Below are positions 1-8,222 of a stretch of DNA of 33,786 nt, one piece after another (position 1 is the stretch's first letter; each line of letters begins with the position of its first letter). The notes beneath the pieces were generated by a model. That model was given only the letters and a program-made list of their open reading frames with translations, did no database searches and was not told where the DNA came from. The translations under genes were made by a program, and so were the position numbers. The stretch is taken from positions 4,338 to 38,123 of the forward strand of contig KV424140.1 in assembly GCA_001632435.1 (NCBI GenBank). The letters run 5' to 3'. The stretch comes from Calocera cornea HHB12733 (taxonomy: Eukaryota; Basidiomycota; Dacrymycetes; Dacrymycetales; Dacrymycetaceae).

Positions 1-18
1 GTGGGAACGACTTTACGT

Positions 19-387
19 ATTTCAGACCTGAAATCAGCCCAGACCCACAACTCTTACCCTAACCAACCATAAAAACACTATAGATTTCTTCAGGAGGTCG
101 GGCTTGGGCCCCCCGACCTCCTGGTGCAGCAAAACGTCGCTGGTGCGCGTTTTGCTGCGTTGACGCGCCGGAAACGTTGGACGTTTCCGGCCGCGTGAAA
201 CGTTGAGACTCGCCCCCCGTTGGGGCGAGTTTCTCAACAACGACAATATAAATTGTCGATATTTTCGACGTTTTGGAAAGGTGAGACGCGCCCCTACCGG
301 GCGCGCTCTTTTATTTTGAATAATAATAATTATTCGTTGTAGAAACGTCGCCCGCGCGAGGGGGGTCCCAATGCCCCATTGGGACCC
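19..387. repeat. Array of nine adjacent hairpins
   Basis: Nearly every base from 91 to 387 belongs to a run of separate inverted repeats, with one more just before it. Arms seen directly: 19-25/28-34 (7 bp), 91-102/112-123 (12 bp perfect, CAGGAGGTCGGG), 126-136/148-158 (11 bp perfect), 164-177/181-195 (14 bp with one bulged C), 202-216/222-238 (15 bp with a TT bulge), 241-247/252-258 (7 bp), 283-293/299-308 (10 bp with one bulge), 318-324/329-335 (7 bp), 363-373/377-387 (11 bp perfect). Loops are 2-11 nt. The arms differ in sequence from hairpin to hairpin, so this is not a tandem repeat. GC-rich and AT-rich stems alternate. The minus strand has no stop codon over much of this stretch (34-459), but the translation shows no recognisable domain. 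The function is unknown: it could be a structured RNA, a hairpin-rich mobile element, or a nuclear insertion of organellar palindromes. Confidence 0.8.
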
Positions 388-397
388 TGTACAGAGC

Positions 398-436
398 TTA
401 GGGTTAGGGTTGCACTTGGCAGGGTTAGGGTTAGGA
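398..436 (+). repeat. Degenerate telomere-like TTAGGG tract
   Basis: Two short runs of TTAGGG (398-411 and 421-436) lie on either side of a 9-nt unrelated spacer, directly after the last hairpin of the preceding array. TTAGGG is the usual telomere unit of many filamentous fungi. Here it is interstitial, because conserved genes lie downstream and the sequence continues upstream. Confidence 0.75.
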
Positions 437-486
437 CTCCCGTGGACATAGAATTGCAAAGGTTGGGGTTATGGTCAGTGTTTACC

Positions 487-500
487 TAAGGGTTAGGGTT
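487..500 (+). repeat. Second short TTAGGG tract
   Basis: A TAAGGGTTAGGGTT run lies about 50 bp after the previous telomere-like tract. The bases between them (GGTTGGGGTTATGG around 460-475) look like further decayed units, so the whole 398-500 stretch may be one eroded interstitial telomeric block. Confidence 0.6.
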
Positions 501-1616
501 GAGTGGCTGCACAGCTTCAACCATGGTTCTTTTGGCAAAGATGGCAATATCAAAGTAATGTTCGCAGTCATTGCACAAGATGCGATTTGACCCGTTTCAG
601 CTTGTCACAAGAGAACAAAAAGGGCACCAATGAACGGGGAAGAACACAGGAAGGTTACCTGTCCGTGAAGAAGAAAGTCTGGAGGAACGGGCGAGTGTGG
701 TATGGTTTGGGACAGAAGTATGCGTGGAGCGATAAGTTCGAGCGTGGGTAATCGGACAAGTATAGTGTAAGACGTGCGCCAAAGTGGTCTCCCAATGACC
801 GGCAACAGGTGTGGGGGAGAGCCGTGTGCAAGTTGTCTGCGCTCCTTTGGTGCGGTCCGCCAGGACTAGTTTACCGAGGAAGGACCGAGCGAAAGACAGC
901 GAAACGCGGGTGAGGCACAGGAAGGGAGGAGACGAGTGTGCTGGCAGGGAAAGCAGGAGTCAGACGAAACGGTGATCCTGGCGTGGTCGACATGAGTTGA
1001 AGGCACTGCCAGATATAGTCGAGCACTAGGTTGGGTGAGGCAATGACGAAGATGATGGCGGTGCAGAGGGCGACGGGGTTGTTGAATGAGCCCTGAAACT
1101 GGCGCTGGTGGACTCGTTAGCCGAGGTGAATTATTGCACAAGCTAGTGACAGAGAATGAGGTGATAATCGTTAGAAACGAGGCTAAGGGACGAGACCGGT
1201 GAGCTGCAAGTTATCAATGGGTTAGGAGTGACGTGCGTGTACGCACTGGCACGGGCAAGGGCTGACAGGTGGAGACGGGTCGGTCGCTGACTCGCCACCG
1301 CGGTGGGACCGCGTTTGTGCGGCGTGTCGGTCTGCCCCTTTGCGTCGTCGTGCGCGGGCTCGGAGGTGATCTCCTCGACATCTCTGCTGGTTGCCAAGGT
1401 CGAATGCACCGCCCGAGCTCAGCCATCTCATCGTTCTGACAAACGCCGCCGAGGACTACTTAACAAGGCCTCCATCAGACAACGCTCTGCACGGGTCGTG
1501 CTTCCTCTTTGTAGCCTCCAGCTCGTAGCCACTCCCTCGTCTCCCTCCCTCTCCTCCACCTCCAGCCAGTCGACCCCTCGACGCGGCCACATTCCTCTCC
1601 ATACACTCTTTCATCA
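501..1616. other. Intergenic, 5' flank of the MAPKK gene
   Basis: No convincing coding region is seen. The open frames here are short, lack recognisable domains and show no consistent splicing. The last ~120 bases (about 1490-1616) are rich in C and T, as is common just upstream of fungal start codons, and probably hold the MAPKK promoter and 5' leader. Confidence 0.5.
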
Positions 1617-3430
1617 ATGGACGCATCCCCGGTACCCATACCTCCCCGCAGAGCTCGGCCTGGTGGGGCACGGCCAATGCTGAATGGCCCTCGTCTCCTC
1701 ATTCCCGCCCGCGACCCCTCCCCGGCGCCTGCAGCCAGACAAGCATCCCTCGATCAGACGATAACACCCACGCCCGTTCGACACCCGTCAGTCAGCCCGC
1801 CCACGATTGTTCCCCCTGTTGCAACACTGCGCGCAGCACCCGTACCGCTGCTCAATATTCCCCGCCCACCTCACTCTCGCACGGCTACGCCTCATATCAA
1901 GCTCGACTTGGGTGCCCTTGGCAGCGGTTCCTCTAATGGCACCTACAACTCTCGACCAGTATCACCGACCTCGGACGATGAGGGCTCCATGTACAACCAC
2001 GTCTCCTACAATACCCCTACGCTACGCCCGCCAATGACAGCCGAGTCCACATCGACAACGACGACCCTGTCTGCCATGAGCGGGAGCAGCAGTGTCAGCT
2101 CGCTCGCCGATGCTATCAAGGAGTGGACGATCCATCCCACTGATTCAGACTCGGACTCGGAGAACAGTGCTGCCGATCCCAATGGCAAGACGTATTGCGA
2201 CAAGGATTTCGTAATTATCGAGCGCCTCGGTGAAGGTGCAGGTGGCAGCGTGGATAAGGTCAGAGAGGTGGCGACGGGACTTATATGGGCTCGCAAGGTG
2301 CGCATACAAGACCCATCCTGCCGTATCCCCATCTGACATGATCACTAGACGATACCCGCACCATCCGCTCCGGTACAACAGCTTCGGCGCGAGATCAATT
2401 TCCTCGCAAACTGCAAGCACCCTCACATCGTCGTGTTCCATGGCGCCTATCTGTCCGCGGAAGATTCATTGATCAACTTGCTGATGGAGTACTGCGAAGG
2501 TAGATGATTCGTACGTCATATTGAGGGCCTTTCTCACGCTCCGGCAGGTGGATCGTTGGAGGCTGTCCGTGACAGGATGCGTGAGGAACGGGCGGCCGTT
2601 AGCGAGAAGGTCATCGCCAAGATTGCCGAGGGTGTACGTATTTCGCGGTCCTTGATTGTGCTACAATCCTGATCGCGCCTCGCAGTGTCTTAAAGGACTG
2701 CAGTATCTCAAGTCCAAGAATATCATTCATCGAGGTAGGCACGTATCGGCCCACCCCATGCGGCAACAATTGACGCTTCCTGCAGACATCAAGCCTTCGA
2801 ACATTCTGCTCACTGCCGCAGGTATACCGAAGCTCATCGACTTTGGTGTGTCTGGTGAATTGGTGGACAGCTATGCCGGAACTTTTACGGGCACGTCGTA
2901 CTACATGGCGGTAAGTCCAGCAGCGCCTTCCCAACAGCCAATGCTGATGACGACTGCTAGCCCGAGCGGATTCAAGGTGCCAAGTACTCTGTACGATCGG
3001 ATGTCTGGTCGCTCGGTCTGACCCTGATGGAACTCGCCCGAACGGAGCCCATCTACCCGGTTGATCTCGGGCCGATCGAGTTGATCACGTACATCGTCAG
3101 CTCCGAGCCCCCGACGCTAGATGACACCCCGGGCGATTGGAGCGATGAGATGAAGGATTTCTTCCGGCAATGGTCAGTGCTTTCAGCCATAAGCTTCCAA
3201 CGTAGCTGATGATTTTGCGATAGCCTCTGCGTTGATCATACCAAGCGACCGTCGCCAACGGAGCTTCTGCAGCACCCGTGGATCCTGGAGTCGCAGAAGC
3301 GGAAGATCAATCTTGCCAAGTGGATACAGCAAGTTTGGCAGTGGGACCAACCTAGCAGCAGGTACGCACAGCGATTCATTCAACTTTCGGTCACTCATGT
3401 TTTGTCAGGCCCCAGTCCGCGCTGCAGTAG
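1617..3430 (+). CDS. MKK1: MAP kinase kinase, Mkk1/Mkk2 type (cell wall integrity pathway)
   Basis: Dual-specificity kinase expected to phosphorylate the Slt2/Mpk1 MAP kinase below Pkc1-Bck1. Eight exons by hand: 1617-2297, 2349-2499, 2548-2633, 2686-2734, 2786-2910, 2961-3172, 3224-3361, 3409-3430. All introns are GT-AG, about 47-52 nt, and the phases close to 487 aa. Residues 1-190 are a Pro/Ser/Thr-rich low-complexity tail. The kinase domain then shows a glycine loop (LGEGAGG, ~205), the ATP lysine in WARK (~227), HRDIKPSN (~320), DFG (~340), a MEK-type activation segment ([17 protein letters not shown], with candidate phosphosites S and T in SxAxT) and a final PTELLQHPW block. RIQG after APE and the [14 protein letters not shown] stretch ([11 protein letters not shown]) point to Mkk1/2 rather than Ste7 or Pbs2. 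The subfamily assignment is by motif memory; the kinase call itself is firm. Confidence 0.9.
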
Positions 3431-3616
3431 ATGTCGCGTAGTGATGGACGCTGCCTATCAGAGCGCCTTTTATGCCGCATGCTTCTTGTCTCCATCACAC
3501 TACCCGTGTCCCGCAGGTCTCCATACATCACACATCCCCAGAGCATACTCTCAATGAATGATATCCGTTACAAGCCAATAGATTCAAACTTGTGTGGTAC
3601 AAGGATACATTCTGTC

Positions 3617-3960
3617 TCGACGGTGCGCGTCATACATGTACATTGCGTTACAGCTACATTCGGCATTCTACTACAAGAATGTCCGGTGTGGATCTTTGGA
3701 ACTGCAGCCAGTTCAGGTTCGGAGCGAGCGACGAGTGTCTTGTGCAGCATGTGTGATGCTCTGACCAGAACATCTGCCGGTCCCTCAGGACCTGGGATAC
3801 GCCCTGTTGAGCACCTCAGCTAACGTCCCCACTCCCAGAACATTGCTCTGCCTAGACCAATCTGTTTGACCCAGTTTCTTCTCCGCCTCGCAACTTGGAC
3901 AGTGGCATGTTTCCAAATCACCGGCTTGTTTGAATGCATGGCCATCGTGCTGTTTGTCTG
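3617..3960 (-). pseudogene. Decayed C-terminal piece of a GH18 chitinase
   Basis: Reading the minus strand, the segment matches the last exon of the intact chitinase at 8223-9913. The frame ending near 3820 gives WVKQIGLGRAMFWEWG against [16 protein letters not shown] in the intact protein, with weaker alignment for some 25 residues before it (HSNKPVIWK against DPNKREMVT). Downstream the DNA still aligns through the last codons (CTGCAGCCAGTT shared) and for a few dozen bases past the stop, but frameshifts and stops break the protein. The fragment lacks the catalytic DxxDxDxE region and everything upstream, so it cannot be functional as a chitinase. It overlaps the 3' end of the unrecognised gene at 3785-4698, which uses another frame. 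Confidence 0.75.
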
Positions 3961-4698
3961 CCGAGGAAAGTTGCTTGAGTAGCTGAGGTGGACCGTAAGC
4001 TGCTGGATCGGCAAGATGTTCACACAGAAGTGCCTTGTCAATACGTTGCTCCAAAACTTTGGACACAGAGCGGTAAATGATATCTTCAGGACGCAAGACA
4101 GACATCAAATGACTGTTGATGTAGTCGGTGGCGATCTGGACTCCATGTGGGGAGGTGAAATCATGCTTGGCAAAGTTATCGAACAGTTCGGTGAGGATCG
4201 CTGGCAGCCGGAGGCCGTTGCTGTTGGTGCGTTGCTTGTCAAGCAGAGCCACTTCCGGTGCAGCTACAATCAGCATGGTCAGTGATGATCTCAAAATCCA
4301 GTGACTGGGACACGTGCCGACAGGATGTGATAGCTTTTTATATGTGAATAAATCGAAAGGTATTGTGCCGCGTTGATTATAGGCAATGCTACCCCTGATT
4401 AGCTCAAGCAGAATGATGTGGACCATGAAGACTCACCGCAACCAGGGATCATTCCTTGCAATGGTTGTATACCAGAACTTAGGATCACAGCCAATGTAAA
4501 GCAAGAAGACCTTGCTGTTGAGCTACTCGAAAGGCAGTCAGCCCCACCTGATCAGTGTGACCAATATGGTGTACGTACCGGAGCACCGGTCAACAGAGTT
4601 GGATTCGGGTGGACCCCCAGTACCGCTTGTCCGCGAAGACGTGCAGGGCGCTGAAGCCAGCTGAGCAACGTCCGGAGTTGTGGACTGGAAGGTGTCAT
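3785..4698 (-). CDS. Unrecognised three-exon gene whose 3' end overprints chitinase debris
   Basis: Hand-spliced model: exons 4698-4579, 4522-4437 and 4394-3785, 271 aa. Both introns are GT-AG (donors GTACGT and GTGAGT, acceptors TAG and CAG), with CTGAC available as a branch site in the first, and the phases close exactly. The product starts MTPSSPQLRTLLSWLQ. The middle reads like ordinary globular protein (for example VFLLYIGCDPKFWYTT and RGTIPFDLFTYKK). A helical stretch around LPAILTELFDNFAKHDF follows. I do not recognise a family and assign no function. The last ~58 codons lie in sequence derived from a chitinase gene but read in a different frame, so the present C-terminus is probably not original; the ancestral gene may have ended differently and been truncated. 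The start used is the first ATG; the open frame continues upstream only from TTG, and an inverted-repeat element lies about 60 bp upstream. Confidence 0.5.
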
Positions 4699-4889
4699 TT
4701 TCGGGTTTGTCGAGTAATAAGAGGCAGAGAGCTTGAGCAAGCCTCCAGCGGAGGAATGACCAGATGAGTAGGGTGTAGGGTGTAGGAACGCGCGTCGGAA
4801 GCAGATTGGACGCGGAACTGCCAAATATGGCAATATTTTGCTCAGGCACCGCAAGTAAACAGGAGGTGTGAGCTACGGTTAGGATGTGT

Positions 4890-4980
4890 GTGTTAGGGTA
4901 CTAGTTAGGAGAAGCGAGCGAAGCGAGGTTAGGGTTGGGGATGGGTTGAGGTTAGGGTTAGGGATGGGTTAGGGTTAGGA
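4890..4980 (+). repeat. Interstitial telomere-like tract inside the inverted-repeat element
   Basis: Units of TTAGGG and near variants (GGTTAGGGTTAGGGATGG and similar) recur through this stretch, interrupted near 4910-4927 by a GCGAGCGAAGCGAGG motif. The orientation is the same as in the 398-500 block. The variants suggest an old tract rather than a recent telomere capture. Confidence 0.7.
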
Positions 4981-5021
4981 TGATAATATCATATAAAATA
5001 AATACCTGTATGCACACTTAG

Positions 5022-5050
5022 CAAGGCTATGGGCGGAGCCCATAGCCTTG
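5022..5050. repeat. Perfect 13-bp hairpin
   Basis: CAAGGCTATGGGC (5022-5034) is exactly complementary to 5038-5050, leaving a 3-nt loop. It sits close behind the telomere-like tract, as the hairpin array at 19-387 sits next to another such tract, although the arms are different in sequence. Confidence 0.85.
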
Positions 5051-5229
5051 TGCCTTCCAGGGAAATTACTATATTTGGTCATTGTGTAGACTGTTTGCCT
5101 CCGACGCGCGCGTTCCTACACCCTACACCCTACTCATCTGACCTATACTCCCTCCAGCGTGACTGAGCCCCTTACGGAGATGCGCTTCCGAGCCCACAAC
5201 GGTCCCACTCTTGGTGCAGAGCGTGCAAC

Positions 5230-7030
5230 TTGGTAATTGCTATGTGTCACCCCTGTTCACTCTCGCCTACGGTGCGCTGCTGCTCATGAACCACATGACC
5301 CCGCATCTACCCTGGCCGATGTTACGATATTTACGCCGACCACGGTCAGGGCAAGAGTACCTTGATGAAGGTGATCGCAACAGCAACGTCGAGAACTTCA
5401 CCGGCTCCCGTCCACGCTCCATGCTCTCCTGCTCCATCCAGCATTCGCTGCAGGGGGAGGGTGCCTGACTCCTTCCTTTCTGACAAGCAGCTGAAGGGCG
5501 CGCCTCCGGAGAAGATCACTCCCAACTGCGGAAAGTCGGATTCAATGATGCCAGGTCGCAGGTGACCGGTCTGGTGGGTGGAAGATGAAGCTCGAGCTCA
5601 CGCGTGCCATGCTGCACAATGCTGATCTGCTGCTACTCGATGACCCCACTGACCATGTGAGAATACACCCGCGCATCTGGATCTCATACTGACATGTATG
5701 CCAGTCGGATGCCGCATCAGTCGAGTGGCTGCAGCCCTATCTGAACTCGTCCTCGCGCGTGGCCTTTATAATTGTGAGTCGCGACTCTGGCTTCATGCAT
5801 GCCCTCACCACCAACATTATCCAGGACAGAAGCCAGAAGCTCGCGTACTACAAGGCAACCTGGTCGCACGTTCATCGAGAAGCACCCACGCGAAGTCTCA
5901 CTATGCGCTTGCGTAACATCCATTGAGTGAAGGCATTGCCGCTTCTTTACATGGCACGTGCACCGACCGATTACCTAGGTTCGCGTTCCCGCCACCAACT
6001 CTCTCATGGGTGTTATGCCGAGCCATCCTGAAACCCTCACACTGCGCCTTCGCAAATCCCGGTAAAGTGATCCCGCAGCTGAAAGACTTCCTTGCTTACA
6101 TATTGACACTGTCGAGCTGTGTTGCTGTCGCACGCGACTCACCATATCGACCGTCATCTCGAGAAGTCTCCGATGCAGTACATCCAATGGCGTTACTCGG
6201 ATGGGCACGACCGCGAGCTGCTCAAGTAGTCAACCCGTGTCATGACTGACGAGTAGAAGGCGTAGCTCGAAGTCGAGTTTGACAGCAAGAAGGGGGCGCG
6301 CTGTAAGATCGACATGATCTTGGGTCGACAGAAGCACAAGAAGAGCATGCAGTACGAGATCAAGCGGTGCGGACTGGACCACCACTACAACGTGTGGATT
6401 CCTGGTGAAGAGCTCATCGAAAAGGCTTTCCTAAAGGTGATCTGGCACTTTGACGATATTGAGCCGTCACAAGAGGGAGCTGGTGCGCGCGAGACATCCA
6501 CGAACACCGTCCACAAGTGCGTGCAGGATGTCGGGATGTACGGAGACTTTCCGGTGACCAGAAGGTAAAAGTCGTCATCGTGGTGGTCATCTGGAACTTT
6601 CCTCCGCTACTCGTGCTCGACACATTAACAAGTAGGTTCTTCTATTTGTATGTTCATATGTCGCGCTAACGTTGTCGGCAGACTGCTTGAACACAGAGGC
6701 AGTCGATGGTATTACAGTCGGCATCCGCGACTGGGCCGGTGTCGTCACCATTATCAGTGACTATAATGTGCTCGTCAGCGCGTTGTGCTCTCAGAATCGG
6801 AACATCAATGCGGGCATCTTGAACAAGCAAGGAAGGTTGCCGTAGCCGGGGGTCGCGTTCTTGGATGTCCAGACGGCCAAGTCGAGCGGTAGGAACACGC
6901 CTTCCGCGACACGGGCACTACGCCAAACGCCTCGACTCTTCCTACACCAGCTGATTCCGGAGCGGAAGACTCAAAGCCAGCGAACACTGCAGCAGTCCCC
7001 AGCGACTAGAAGAAGAAGCCGACAAAGTAG
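5230..7030 (+). pseudogene. 5'-truncated, decayed duplicate of elongation factor 3
   Basis: The DNA aligns by eye along the intact EF3 gene at 12869-16433, from the start of the first ABC domain (TCTCGCCTACGGTGCGCTGC near 5263) to the lysine-rich tail (GGAGCGGAAGACTCAAAGCC near 6960). The HEAT-repeat half is missing. Introns are still recognisable at the same places (near 5656-5703 and 6633-6682), so the copy arose from DNA, not from mRNA. Lesions: in-frame TAG codons at 6227, 6254 and 6263, a ~110-nt deletion near 6120-6145 that removes the second Walker A (GPNGAGKST in the intact gene), a small deletion in the first LSGGW signature near 5570, and many frameshifts. The chromodomain-like segment is the best-kept part (6330-6500). 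It is dead as a protein gene. Confidence 0.9.
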
Positions 7031-7322
7031 CAGCAGTATGGAAGTAGCAGTGAGCGATGTTGTAGTCAGTAGTATTGTACATAGAGTAATCGACAGTAAT
7101 CGACCGACGTCATCAGCCTCCAGAAAATTCTGTCCTGTTCGAGACATCCGAATATTCAGAGTCTCACAGCCTCTAGGTGTTTTTCACCTCGCACTCTGGC
7201 TGAACCTCATTGCTAGAGGCTTTCAATGCCTATCATGCGGTCGATTCGTCGGGTTTCCGGAGTGGCATGTTCGCAGATTTCTGAGACGAAGCGAGTTCGG
7301 GGAGCTTACATGGTTGTAAGCC

Positions 7323-7888
7323 ATGACCCAAAGTCGTATATCAGCCAGGTAGGGTTGGTTACTCTTGTTGCAACAAAGCCTAACTCCACAGACAGGGAAG
7401 AAGCAAAGGAGATGCGGTTTATTATATGAAATTTGGCGGTGGTCAAGAGGGGCGTGTCTTAGCGTACCGCACATGCAATGGAAGCTTCAAGTACGTTACA
7501 GAATCTCAGATGGTGTATCATGCCCCTAACATCTCTACCAGGCTTGCCTTCAACGCCAAGGGGAGCTTGAAGGTTGCCAAGGAACTTGAAGCCAAGATTT
7601 TTGTGCAGCTCGGCTTCCCAATGTGCTTATATGAGAATCAGAGTATGTGCTCCAACATAACTTTATTTCGTGTAGTAACAACCATGGACAGAACGTGGGG
7701 AATGGTACGAGGTGACCAACGACTTCAGAAAGGTGCCCGGACTAGGCACCTTGACCGATGTGCTTGCAAAGCAGCTCGACGACTTTCCCTCCTACGAGCT
7801 GGATGACCCAGTCACGTTGGAAACGGTGATTGCACTATATCGGTATGAACTGCGGAAATTCATACCAGAAACCGGCAGTACGTACTAG
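7323..7888 (+). CDS. Unrecognised small four-exon gene
   Basis: Hand-spliced model: exons 7323-7348, 7392-7490, 7542-7642 and 7692-7888, 140 aa. Introns are 43, 51 and 49 nt, all GT-AG; the first two have well-placed CTAAC branch-like motifs before the acceptor, and the three phases close exactly to the stop at 7886. The protein starts MTQSRISARQGRSKG, contains KGDAVYYMKFGGGQEG and LAFNAKGSLKVAKELEA, and ends with an acidic, well-formed stretch (LTDVLAKQLDDFPSYELDDP, then IPETGSTY). No signal peptide or membrane segment is evident. I do not recognise the family. Upstream exons are possible, because the sequence before 7323 is open in one frame for a short distance. A partial inverted copy lies immediately downstream, which suggests a family of related sequences in this genome. 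Confidence 0.5.
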
Positions 7889-7904
7889 GGTATGACCTGC
7901 ACAG

Positions 7905-8075
7905 GCTTTGGAACGCCGAGTCCTGTGGAGACCCCGTTCTCAGTCTCTTGGCAACCTTCCAGCTCCCCGCGGCGTTAAAAGCAAGCCTAGTAGATAGGTC
8001 AAGCCTATGGGATGCTCTGCAATGTTGATGCGACATACTTGAGGGCTGGAAGGGCAAAAGCCAGGTGAGGGTTAC
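7905..8075 (-). pseudogene. Partial inverted copy of the neighbouring unrecognised gene
   Basis: On the minus strand, 7942-7993 matches 7537-7589 with only a few differences (LAFNAAGSWKVAK against LAFNAKGSLKVAK), and weaker similarity runs on to about 7905. Upstream of it, the intron is still visible with donor GTATGT and acceptor CTACTAG at the same places as the second intron of the gene. The fragment covers part of exon 2, the intron and part of exon 3; the C-terminal exon is absent. Gene and fragment therefore form a large imperfect inverted repeat with a ~300-nt spacer. Confidence 0.65.
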
Positions 8076-8222
8076 AGAAACGGAAAGGGTTTGGCATGGT
8101 GCAGGACCGGTTCAGGACCAGGAGCGGACGAGGAGCTAACCGAGAACCACTTCTGCTCAAATCGCATTCTCAACGACGGTGTATTGGTGTTGATCTAAAC
8201 ACATTTCATTGTATGTTAGGGG

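Larger units (their letters stand above)
4761..5140. mobile_element. MITE-like inverted-repeat element carrying telomere-like repeats
   Basis: Bases 4761-4794 are a perfect reverse complement of 5107-5140 (starting CAGATGAGTAGGGTGTAGGG). After a 2-nt indel the match resumes for a few bases to 4798/5101. Inside the arms a weaker inverted match continues (CCAAATAT near 4820 against its complement near 5071), so the termini are roughly 90 bp long but eroded. The ~380-bp unit encodes nothing. Its core holds a degenerate TTAGGG tract, a small AT palindrome (4981-4991) and a 13-bp perfect hairpin. Size, terminal inverted repeats and lack of coding fit a non-autonomous DNA transposon. I could not find a clear target-site duplication, so the exact ends are uncertain. 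It lies between the unrecognised gene at 3785-4698 and the EF3 pseudogene. Confidence 0.6.

Noticed and set aside
34..459. Minus-strand frame of 141 codons over the hairpin array
   Set aside because: Its residues follow the palindromes and telomere-like repeats; no domain and no supported start context.
4741..5160. Target-site duplication for the inverted-repeat element
   Set aside because: Flanks show only a weak further inverted match and no clear direct duplication, so the exact ends are not claimed.
6861..7319. 152-codon plus frame after the EF3 pseudogene
   Set aside because: Begins in the decayed EF3 tail in a shifted frame and continues into non-homologous sequence; no independent support.
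7441..8060. CRISPR-like or tandem repeat arrangement
   Set aside because: The repeat is a single inverted copy of a gene fragment, not an array; CRISPR arrays are also not expected in a fungal nuclear genome.
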